Positions 25,901 through 37,900 of a stretch of DNA of 64,000 bases are shown piece after piece. The position numbers and the translations under genes are program-made. Under the pieces are notes generated by a model. That model had not been told where the DNA came from. It searched no databases and saw only the letters and a list, made by a program, of their open reading frames with translations. The DNA is from Gambelia wislizenii. Taxonomy: Eukaryota > Chordata > Lepidosauria > Squamata > Crotaphytidae. Location of the stretch: positions 177,587,001 through 177,651,000 of the forward strand of contig JAUMIR010000001.1 in NCBI GenBank assembly GCA_030847615.1, given 5' to 3'. Positions within the stretch are counted from its first letter, which is position 1. Each line of letters starts with the position of its first letter.

Positions 25901-28900
25901 TAATTGGTAATTCTGCTACTAATTTCAGTGTCTGGTGGGGTATATTTTTTGCCATCTTAACCAGAGAGATCTTTAAGTCACAACGAACTGGTACTTTTAT
26001 ATAATTGCTTAATTTTGTTATAAGGATATAATCTTGTACAGATTCTAATTTCTGAATGTGTAAAATAAAAAATAAATAAAATACTGTAAAAATATTCATG
26101 TTTCTATAGATGTTAACTATTTTGGCCATACTCTAGTCTATAGTAGTATTGATAATTCTGTAGTTCTTAGATGGATTATATAGCACAATATGTTTCTGCA
26201 AGGATTACTTAGCTTTGCCATAGGACTCAGTTTCTAGCTTACAAAAAATACTATTAGAGGAATGCTTGAGAAAGGGAGTTTCTTGGATAAATCTTATTTT
26301 ATATCCTTTGTTGGAATCTGTAAAGCAGGGATGAGGAACTGAAGCAGGTCCAAGGGCCAATTTTCTGTCCCAGATTTGATCTGGGAGCTCCAGGGACAGC
26401 CAATATATATATATATATATATATATATGCAAGCAAAGAGTAGACGTGGCAAGAAGTTCACTTCTGAGTATGAAGAAAATATATTGTTTATGTTAAATAG
26501 TTCAGGACGCTTGTGAAACTTATTTAAAATATGAGTGGTTGCTCTTGAAGGCACCTATTTTAGGGGCCAGAGCAAAGCCAGTCCGGGAAGTCTGGAGGAG
26601 TTGAGAACTGTCAGCACAGCATTGGAGGGCACTTTGCTCACCCCTGCTATAAAATGCAAGGTACTTTCCCAACTTTGTTAGCAATATTGATGTCTCATCA
26701 GATTTCCAATCTGTACTGATATTATTTCACCACAGGATTGATAGAGATCTGTTCTGTAGTATATGTACTTGATCTTTGTCCCCTTCACTGCTGGATAAAG
26801 ATTCCCTTTTGCCTGAATGAAAGATTTCCTTCAACTTGGCAAGGCAGATTTTTTAAGTAGGCTCAGTCTTTCAGGATCAGATGAACTCTATGCTCAAATA
26901 AGCACGGGACGTTTTCAGTTTACTGAGTACTTTCAGAAAGAGGCCATGTGTCCACGATCTACTTCCAGTCTAGGATTCCAGAGCAGTATCAGGCTGTATG
27001 TCACATAACAAAACAGTTCATTTTGTGAATTTGCTGCATAGTTGTTTGTGCATGTCTTCCTGGTATTACTGTTACATCATATATTTGATGTTTCTCAATC
27101 CCAAGGTCCAATTAACAGACTTTGAGAATTCTGCATACGTTGTTTTTGTGGTGCTGCTAACCCGCGTTATTCTCTCATACAAACTGGATTTTCTCATTCC
27201 TTTGTCCAAGGTAAGAGTGACGTTATCTTCCTCTGCCTAGTGTATTAAATTGCAGTGTTCAGGAGCAGGAAAAAATGCTCATTTTTTCATCTATCAGCTT
27301 GTAAGGGGAAAATTGCATTATAAGATACTCATTGTCCCATTTTCTGACAGTTCTGTTCATATTTTTATAACTTTGTAAATGCTTTAAAAATGACTTTAAA
27401 AAGTTGATATTTTTCATTGTTTGGATCTTAAGTTCTCACAAGTTGGGGCACACTCTTGCAAGGGACCTTTTCAATCCCTGAAAAGTCTCCCAGAAAGGGC
27501 CAGAGGAGCCTTCCAAACAGTGTTGCTCATAATGAGAATCAGGTGTTACCTAAAATTGGGTGGAAGAGACCCATTGGGTCTTCACCTAGTTTGAGGCAGT
27601 ATCCCCCCCTTTTTTCTGTGATACCCCAACCCACACTATTCAAGAGGATAGAGGTCTGCAACAAGGAAACAAATATTGGATGCATGAGTGGCTGCCTTCC
27701 AGTGCAAACTTTGGAGTTTCAGCATTGTATTTAAATTCTTGCTCTTGTCTGTAACTCATTCATTTCTCAACCTTCTGTGTATTCACATTTAAATACTACA
27801 GTCGCTCCTCTGTGTCCATGGATTCTGCATCCATGGATTCAATCAACCACGGTTCAAAAATATTTGGGAGTGAGGGAGCCCAAAAGCAAACCTTGCTGTT
27901 CAGCATTTTTATATGTGATGCCATTTTACTACATCATTATATATAATGGGACTTGAGCATGGATAGTTTTTGGTATCCACAGGGGGTCCTGGAACTAAAC
28001 CCCAGTGGATCCTGAGGGCCCGCTATAATTGTATAGCTTCATATGAATCTTCCCAACTAGTTTTTTATTTATACATGCCAATGGAAATTAACCAGTTCCC
28101 ATTAAAGCAGATTTATTTGGCCAGTATACTTTAATTGCCCTTTCCCTCTTGGAACCTTAGAAAGTATATGCTGTATTGAGAACCGTACTGTTAATAGTGT
28201 CAAGTAACCTCCACAATGAGTTTGCTTGAGGCTGAATTGCATATTACACTTAATGTAGGCTGCTGCACTATGCTTCCTTGTGTTAAATTCTTTCTACTTC
28301 TTTCCCAGTCCCTATGGTAGACACCATATAGAGGATCACCATGCCCCTTGCAGCTGTTGCCATTGATATGGGTGGCAAGTGACAGGGTGTTCCAGTTGTA
28401 CAGTGTGACAACATAAGATAATGTGACTGTCATTATAAAAGTGGGAGAGAATTTGACACAGAGCTATCACAGCTTGTCAAATATAAGATGTAATTTCCAT
28501 CTTTAGAGAAGAGATGCTCCAGTGCTGTAACTAAATGCAACCTTTCCAGATTCTCAAATGCTGGCATACGTGTACTTAATTCAGGGCCAATTACTCTGAA
28601 ATTCTGGTCCTAAATACATCACTTTGAAGAGTAATGCAGCTAACTTGTTATTTATTAAGTTGGATGTAAAGCGTGCCTTCCTCTTCTGAGAGAAACCGTT
28701 TAGATCCAAACCATTCTGTACATGTTCAGAAAGTATAAGCATTGGGAGGTGTGACCTTACAGTGAAAAAGGATGTGCTTTATATTCCTATCTTTTTGTAA
28801 AACTTCACTATTTTAAAAACTGCTCATTAGCACTGTTGCCAGTTTGTTATCAGGATTCTTGTGATATTTTTTCCTTAAAGCTCCATGTCCTGGATCTATC

Positions 28901-31900
28901 ATAGGTGAGCATTTGAGTTTCCTTAAAAAAAGAAAAAAATGTTTTGCCCAGATAGTGAAGAGATCCTTAAAGTGTCATCCATACACATTTTAACAAATGG
29001 ATTACAAAATCTGTGTCAGATTGCACTTAAGGTTGGGCTGGCAAGGAAAGTTCATTTGCTGAAAGGACTAAAAAAAAACTGTAGCACATCCTCTTGACAG
29101 TAGGGAAAATAGTTCTGTTGGCTGGAATTAAAAGCCAACACATGGTGGTTTGAGGACTAAAAGTCCCATAATGTAAGAGCCACCTGCCAAAGAAAACTGA
29201 AGGTGATATATGTAGAGTAAGCAGGGAGGGGGCAGAGAATGAGACTTATGGGAAAAGGCAGAAGACTATGTACTAGAAGGTACCTCACAGGAAGAAGGGA
29301 AACTGAAGGATGGAAATTGTGCTCTAGATGTTTTTGGGCTGCATCTCCCAACAGCTTCAGCCATCAGAACCAGTGGTGGAGAATGCTGGAAGTTCAGCAA
29401 CATAAGGAGAGGTGCACAATTCCCATTGCTGTAAAATCTCAGGATGATGGTACTTAAAGAGCCAAGGAGATGGTACTGAGTTGAAAGGAAGAGCCAAAGA
29501 GAAAGTCCCAAAGGACTAAAAAAGAGACTGGTGTTACTGTCCTCTGAGGTGGAACAGATGTCACCTTCTCAGGTGGCCTTTTTCCTTCCAGTCATTTTGC
29601 TTGGGGAAGATTGTCCTAGCTAGTTTTCTGACAGCCTTCAGACAAATGCTTAAAAACATGGTGTTTAGGAAAACTTTTGTGCTGACAGATGGAGATTGAT
29701 ATTAATTTCCTGGTTGTTGGGTGGCTTGCTTTCTTGCTATTAAGTTTTGCTGTATTTAATGGATTTTTATCCTGTAATACAGACCCTATTTGGAGTGACT
29801 AAAAATCATACTTGTATTCTGCGTTATCCTGTAAGTTCAAAATGGCTTACATCATGTTCCTAGATTAATCCTCAAGCTTGCTCACAAGTACTCTGCTTTG
29901 TGGAAACTACCATTAGACCCATAATTGTATCCCAAATGCCTTGTTAGTCTGTAGCAGACTTGGGAATCCTGTGGCCCTGGAGATGTTTGTTGGACTGCAG
30001 GTCGCACCATTCCTCACCATGGCCATGCTGTCTAGGGCTGTTAGGATTTATACTCCAATAACATCTTGAGGGTCATATGATTCACACTTCTGGTTTATAC
30101 ATCTGGTTGATAATAGTCTTGATAGCAAGCCTTCCACTAACATTGTAATTCAGTGGTTTGCAAACTTTCTCTGTCATGGGATCTCTGTGCTCGGGGAAGT
30201 TTTAGGGATGTTAGTGCTGATGAATGTGAACAGAGACTCTTATCTGGGAACACAATCTGAACCTGAACACACTTGGAGCCCATCCACACTACACAAATAT
30301 AATACTACAGTCCACTTTAACTGCCATGCCAATATCTTTAGGAATTCTAGGATTTGTTGTTTTGTGAGACACTAAGAGTAGCTCTCTGGCTGAGAATTCT
30401 AAATGCCCCCCTCTCTTTATTATTATTATTAAAGTTTATTTCTAGAGCGCTATCAATGTACACAGCACTGTACAAAAACAATCAAGGATAAAACAGAATG
30501 AAACCTGCCGAAGGCGTACAATCTAAGTAAAACAATAGGCAAAATAATAAAATCAATTAAAACAAGGATAATTACAACAATTAATAACAACATCACAGTA
30601 AACCCAAGTGACAGAAAAAATAAATGTATATCAGACAAAGCCAGGGAATGCCTCCCTGAACAAGATGTTCTTTAACTCGGATTTAAAAGTGGACAAAGAA
30701 GTAATGGCCCGTATTTGAGGGGGAAGAAGGTTCCAGAAGTGAGGGGCGGCAAGCGAGAAGGGATGAATCTGGGATGAAGCAGTGGAGATCCTAGGTTGGG
30801 ACAAGAGGTGTTGAGTACTAGAATGAAGGGTACGGGTGGGAAGGTAAGGAGAGAGAAAGTCAGATAAATAAAGAGGGGCTAGCCCATGCTGGGCTTTGAA
30901 AGTTAGCAACAAAAGCTTATATTGGATACGGAAAGGGAAGGAAAGGCAGTGAAGAGAAAACAGCAAAGGGGAAACATGGTCAAAGCGGCGAGCGGAGGTA
31001 ATGATGTGGGTGGCTTAATGTTGAACAGAATGTTGAACATTAAAGGGCGAAGATGAGAAAGGGGAAGCCCAGCTAAAAGGAGATTACAATAATCTAATCG
31101 GGAGACCACCAAAGCGTGGACCGAAGTCTTGGCAGTGGAGGCTGAAAGAAAAGGACGTATTTTGGCGATGTTGTAAAGGAAAAAATCTGCAGGCTTTGGC
31201 TATGGCCTGAATATGGGGAATAAAAGACAGCGAAGACTCAAAAATAAAACCGAGACTGTGGGCTTCCTGGACCGGGTGAATAGAAGTATTGTCAACAAAA
31301 ACAGAAAAAGAGGATTGAAGAGAGGACTTAGTTGGAAAAACAAGAAGCTCCGTCTTGGACATATTGGCAGTCCCTAAACTGCCAATCCAGGATAACATGG
31401 GATGTTGCCATCGCAGTTAAAGTAGAATTATAATTGCATAGTAGTGTGAATGGGCCCTTGCTCTCAGCCAGTCTTTTTTTCTGCTGTTGCTTATCGTTTC
31501 ATGAAGAAGTCATGGGGTCCTTTCACACTGCAGTACTACTATGGTTATGCTTAAACTGCAATGGCTGTATCCTAGGCAGTCTTGGGGTTTGTGATTTGGT
31601 CAGCCCACCAATGGTACTACTTTTCTGCAGTGGTGAGATTGCATGCTCCTGAGAGGTAAGAGGCTGTGGTGAAGGCAACAGTGCTGCTGGTAGGGTCTCC
31701 CATGTCAGACAGGCTTTTGCTGAGGAGCCAGACTAAATATGCCAAACAGCTACTGGGCAGCAGCAGTAGTTGGGGGAGACACTGGCAGAGAATCTTTCAG
31801 AGACAACAGCAGTGGCACCATAGCTAACGCTTGTTAGTAGTGCACAAAAGGAGGCACGAAATACCTTCTTTAAAATAGCATTTACCAGGAAATCCCTGTA

Positions 31901-34900
31901 GTGAGACAATCCAAAATGAAACAAGAAATAGTGCCAGAGGATGGCACTCAATGAGCTACTGGGGAAGAGCAGAGGACAGCTACAAGTAGCACTAATGATG
32001 CAATTGGACTCAAGCCAAAAGAAGGTTCAGCTGTTGACATGCTCAGAGGCTAAAGGAAAGTCTGTAGCTACACAACACATATTGTAGGGACATGGAATAT
32101 GAGAAGAAAGAATCAGGGGAAGCTAGAAATAGTAAAAGAATAAATGGAACTGATAAACTTTACAATACTGGTGGTGAGTGAGCTAAACTGGATAGAAATA
32201 GGACATTTTGAGTCAGGTAATTACACAGTGTTTTACTCTGGAATGAAAATATAAGAAGAAATGGGGTAGCATTATTAGTGAGGAGAGATGTAGCAAAAGC
32301 AGTCAAGGATATAATGCAAACCCTGACCAAATCATATCAATAAGACTTCAGGGAAAGCCTATCAATATTACCATGATCCAAGTTTATGTTCCAACTACTA
32401 AAAAGTAGAAGAAGAAGAAATTGAAAGATTCTGTGCTGGAGTCCAGGAAGAAGCTGATTCCATACCAAAACAGGACCTCTTGTTGACCATAAGCGATTGG
32501 CATGCAAAAATAGAAAACAGAGCAGAATCTAAGATTGTAGGAAATTTTGCCCTAGGTTCAAAAAATGAAGCAGGAGAGTGAGTTACTGAATTTTGCGAGG
32601 CCAGCAGTCTGTTCATCACAAACATATTTTTCAAGCAACCAAAGAGGCGACTGTATACATGGGTATCACCTGATGACCAATATAGAAATCAGATAGACTA
32701 TATAATTGGAAGCATACGATGGGGAAGCTCTATTCTCTCTGAAAAAAACAAGACCAAGAGCAGATTGTGGCACAGGCCATGAGTTACTCATATAAAAAAT
32801 TAAGAGTAAAGCTACAGAAGAACACTAATCAACCGTCATGCTAAAACACAACCTGAAGAACATCCCTGGAGAATTTAAATATAATATTTAAAAAGCACTA
32901 TTAAGCCTAATTGACCAGGAGCCAGAAGAACTCTGGACTGAAGCCAGGGACATTGTCAGGGAGGAATGCAAAAAAAGACTTTATCTGTAGCCAAACAGAA
33001 ACAGAAGCCTCAGTGGATGACAGATGAAACTCTTCAAGCTGTTTAAAGACAGACAAGAAGCAAAACTAAAAGGGGACAAAAATAGTTAGAACCCTGACTG
33101 TAACTGGCCTATGGCTTGTGCATAAAGAGAACTACTGTAATGATCAATGCAGAGAAATAGAAGGTGGAAATTGAAATGGAAGAATAAGAGACCTCTTCCA
33201 CAAGATCCGAGCAATCAAAGGGAAATCTAAACCCAGAATGGGATGTTCTGTGACCAGCAGGGGAACACATTACATGACCAAGTAGAAATAAAAAGACAAT
33301 GGAAATGATACACTGAAGAACTATATAAAAGAGATGAAAGGGTGACAGATTCATTCAAGGAGGAATCATATGAAGATAAACCTCCAGTTTTAGAAAGTGA
33401 AGTGGAAGCTACACTCAGAGTACTTGGGAGAAGTAAATCACCAGGAACAGATGGCATGCCAGTAGAGCTGCTCCAAACCACAGAGACAGAATCTACTTTA
33501 GTTCTAACTAAAATCTGTCAGCAAATATGGAAAACAAAACAATGACCCACAGATTGGAAACACTCAATATACATTCCAATCCCCAAGAAAGGGGACACCA
33601 GGGATTGCAGTAGCCACAGGGCACATTAGCTTCTTATGCAAGCAAATTTTGATGTTCAAAATTTTACAACAAAGACTTTTACCATTTCTGGAGTGAGAAA
33701 TGCCAGATACCCAAGCTGGGTTCAGGAAAGGAAGATACAACGTAAACATACGTTGGATAATGGAGCACACCAAAGAATTTCAAAAGAAAATCAGCATGTG
33801 CTTTATAGATTATAGCAAAGCCTTTGATTGCATAGATCATGAAAAAGTATAGATCATTCTTAAAGAAATGGGTGTACCACAACATTTGATTGTCCTGACG
33901 CTTAACCTGTACTCAGGACAAGAGGACTACCATCAAGACAATATGAAGAAATGAAATGGTTTCCAATTGGCAAGGAGGTCCGGCAAGGCTGCTTTTTATC
34001 ACCCTATCTGTTTAACTTGTATACTGAACATATAAGTAAAACAGGAATAGATGCAGAAGAACAAGGTGTGAAAATTGGAGGAAGGAAGATCAATAATTTA
34101 AGAATACAGATGGCGCCATACTAGTAGCAGAAAAAAAAGACTTAGAACAACTATTGAAGAAGTCAAGGCAGAAGGTGCAAAGGCAGGTTTACAGTTGAAC
34201 ATAAACAAAAACACAGTAATGACCACAGAAGGTTTAAATAACTTTAAAGTAGACAATGAAGACATTGAAATAGTTAAACATTTTCCATACCTTGGCTCAG
34301 TCATTAACCAGAATGGATGCTGCAGTCAAGAAATTGGAAGCAGACTAGGACTTGGAAGAGCTGCTGTGACGGAACTAGACAAGATCCCAAAGAGTGAAGA
34401 TATGCCATTGAATACATTGATTGTCCAAGCCATTGCATTTCCCATTTCTATGTATGGTTGTGAAAGCAGGACAGTGAAGAAAGCTGGTAAGAAAATCAAC
34501 TCATTTGAAATGTGGTGCTGGAGAAGAGTTCTGTTGATACCATGGACTGCTAAAAAGACAAATAAATGGGTCCTAGAGTAAATAAAGTGTGAACTCCCCA
34601 GAAGCCAAGATGACTAATCTGAGACTGTCATACTTTAGCCATAGCATGAGAATTCATGACTCACTAGAAAAGACAATATTGTTTGGTAAGGTAGAAGGCA
34701 GTGGGGGAAAAGAAGACTACATTCTAGATGGATAGATTCAATCAAGGAAGCCATGTCCCTAAATCTGCAAGACTTGAGCAGAGCTATTGAGGATAGGGTT
34801 TCTTGGAGGTCTCTCACTCTCAAGCAGGGCTATTGAGGATAGGATGACTTGGAGGTCTCTCGCTCATCTTTTGCCTGATGAAGAAGCCAGTAGAGCTTAG

Positions 34901-37900
34901 AAAGCTTGCATCATGTTTTTTGCATTTGCGTGGCCAATAAAAGTAATAAAGGGTGTGTGTGTGTGTGCGTGGATTTTGTTTTGCTGCATAGCCAACACAG
35001 CTACCCCTGAATGTGTTTCATAGGGTCAACTGTAAGCCGAAGTCAACTTGACGGCAGTTAACAACAACAACAATTTGGTTAGGTGCTAGAGCTCTCTGGC
35101 TGAGGATTCTAAGCACCTCTGCCTAAACTACAAATCCCAGGATTCCATAAGATGAAAGCATGGTAGTTAAAGTAGAAACATAATACTGTAATTGTGTAAT
35201 GCTGAAAGGGCCCCAGATTTCCATGCAATAATGTACTGCATGGAATGTTGTGAGCAGAGAAAACTTCCTTTTAGTCCATATAGCTCAGCATTGTCTTCTC
35301 TCACTACAGTAGTTGACATTTCACATCACCTGCTACTTATTTCCTTTAATGGAGATTGCTAAGGATTGCTTTTCCATGAGAAATAGGAAACTTTTGAAAT
35401 GAGCACACTGGTTCTTTGTAAATGCTAGCCTCTGGAAAATACTTGATGGGTGGTTTAATTGATTTCTGTCCATTCAAATAAGCAAGTGTGGAGCTCAAAG
35501 ACTGGTTCAGATTGTTAAATTTTCCTCTTTTGCTTGCATGTATAAAACAATGCTGTGAAGAGAATGTTATGAGCCAGAAATAATTGCCATGATAGTTGAT
35601 GTTGTAAGACGTCTCTGTGATTAGAGAAATTGCTGTTTGCTCATCCTGATGTTTTTCCAGATACCTGTATACCACTATATATGACCATGATTAGGAAGTT
35701 AAGCCTATGAAACACAGTCTCCAAACCCTGCTGACCTAGATTGCAAATTCTTTTCTCTCCTCCACCTCTGGAGGATCCAGTATAACTTTCCCCCATCTCC
35801 CTTTATTAGGTAGATGAGAACATGAAAGTAGCTCAGAAGCGGGATGCTGTCCGGCAGGGCATGTTTTATTTTAGAAAAGATATTTGTAAAGGTATGTAAA
35901 GATTTTTTGTTTGCAGTCCAATTTTACTGTACGGTTAAGTGTGAAATAAAAATGAAACTGATTGACTTCTGTGGTTTTCCTGTTCCTCCCCCTCCCACAA
36001 ACACCTGTTTTTCTTTGGAAAGGTGGCAATGCTATAGTGGATGGATGTGGCCCAGCTCAAAATGGTACAGAAACAGATGGAGAAGAATATACCTTAATGA
36101 GCATAGATACAATAATCAATGGAAAGGTGAGGTTTCCTTATTTTTGGCCAGGGTAGCAATGCATTCTCATCAGAGCCACAGTTTACAAGAGTTTTCCCTT
36201 AGTTCTCTAGTAATACATCCAGCTATTTCCTGTCAGTGTACAGTCGTCCCTTCACATTTGCGGGAGTTAGGGGTGCAAGACACCCGCGAATGTGAAAAAA
36301 CACAAATAAAAAATAGGCCTCCCAGACGTCTGCCACTGCCATTCTCGTGCCACTCGCCCCTTTCCCCGCACCATCTTCTGGGTTCTCCAGGCCTGCCAGC
36401 ACTCCCCACCCTTTCTAGAGCAGTGGCAGGGCTTAGAAAGTCTTGCTGCTGCCCCCCCCCCCGCCCTTGTGTTCAGCAGCTTTCCTGCGGCTTCATTCCA
36501 TTTAGCAGGGTGGATCCAAGGGGGAGGAAAACTGGGCGTTCCGCGGCTTTCCTCCCCCCTGGATCCCCCTGCTAAACAGAAAGAAGCTGGAGAAAAGCTG
36601 CTGAACTCCCTGCTTAAATCGGCTTTCCTCCCTCACAGGCAAGGGACAAGATCCCATTTAAGCAGGGCGCTCAATGAGCAAACCAGGGGCGGTTTGCTCA
36701 TTGAGCGCCCTGCTTAAATGGGATCTCGTCCCTTGCTTGTGAAGGAGGAGGTCCAATTTAAGCAGGGCGCTCTACGGGTGGTGGGTAGGTGGCTTTTCAG
36801 CCACCACCACCCCGCCCTTCCCAAAATGGCAATGGACTTCTCGAGCCCCATCGCTCCTTAGGGAAGAGCTGGGGGTGGCGGGCGGGCGGCTTTTCAGCCA
36901 CCACCACCCTGTCCTTCCCAAAGCGTCAATAGGCTTCTCAAGTCCCATTGCTGCTTAGGGAAGGGTAGGGGGTGGGTGGGAGGCTTTTCATCCCTTCCCA
37001 AAGTAGCGATGGGCTTCTCAAGCCCCATCGCTGCTTAGGGAAGGGCTGGGGAGGGCGGACGGGCATGTGGCTTTTCAGCCACCCCTCCGCCCTTCCCAAA
37101 GCACCCATCGCCGCTTAGGGAAGGGCCAGGGCTGGGGGGTGGGAGGCTTTTCAGCCACCCCCCCTTCCCAAAGCGGCAATGGACTTCTCGAGCCCCATTG
37201 CCACTTCGGGAAAGGCTGGGGGGGCGGGAGGCTTTTCAGCCCCCACAAAGCCGTGACAAGGCTTGAAAAGCTCCATCGCCATTTAGGGCAGCGGGGGTGT
37301 CGCTGAAAAGCGCCTTTGCCCCGAACTCCCCACTCTCCTGGGGCTTGGCTCTATACCCAAATGGAGTCAACCCCAGGAGAGCGGGGAGTTGGGCACACGG
37401 TTTGCTTGGGGAGTGCTCCGTTTAAATCAGCTGCTCTCCCTTGTGTACGAGGGAGAGAACCTGATTTAAACCTGGTGCTTGCTGAGGAAATCTCGAATAG
37501 GCAGAACCATGACAGTGAAAGCCACAAATGTGAAGGGGCAACTGTAGTGTACACCCACAATCCTCTAGGATATTTTCCCCAGTCTTGATGTAACAATCAG
37601 GCAGTGATTAGATGTGAGCTTTGCGTTTCCTTAGCCCAATGATGGAAATTGTGTAGGAATACTGGGATTTGCAGTTCATCATCTGGAGAGTTGCTGGATT
37701 GCCACCCCTGCCTCAGCTTTTGTTTACTGATTTCATGGGGGAGACAGTAAGATTCAAGGTGCAGACTTAAAATTGCCAGGCTTTTGACTCTAATATAGCT
37801 CTCCTTCATCTTCAGGATAGTAGACGAGAAAGAATGCTACTACATCTTGCATTTTACTCTGTTTTTCAGGGGGTTTGCTCTTGTGATAGTTTGAGAACCC

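Larger units (their letters stand above)
31514..35214. mobile_element. Palindromic MITE split by BovB
   Basis: The left half starts 'ggggtcctttcacactgcag' and runs to about 31605. The right half runs from about 35083 and ends 'tgctgaaaggg' plus four C. Both carry the inner 'tttgtagttt/aaactacaaatcccag' arms of the family. The whole BovB copy lies between them. No clean target duplication is seen. Confidence 0.65.
36241..37544. mobile_element. GC-rich pogo-like element built of hairpins
   Basis: The termini 'cagtcgtcccttcacatttg' and 'acaaatgtgaaggggcaactg' are inverted and flanked by TA at 36239-36240 and 37545-37546. They look like pogo/Tigger ends. The 1304-bp body is far richer in GC than the surrounding intron. 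It contains four separate inverted-repeat hairpins and a six-unit tandem array, listed individually. No transposase frame is evident. It fills most of GCLC intron 14. Confidence 0.75.

Noticed and set aside
35844..36575. 243-codon plus-strand open frame overlapping GCLC exons 13-14
   Set aside because: It reads mostly through introns and transposon sequence. It overlaps exon 14 in a different frame from the conserved protein and has no motif of its own.
36793..37308. CRISPR-like array
   Set aside because: Units are adjacent and imperfect with no unique spacers, and the genome is a vertebrate.
36300..37500. CpG island or alternative GCLC promoter
   Set aside because: The GC richness is explained by the tandem array and hairpins of a transposon bounded by inverted ends and TA duplications.
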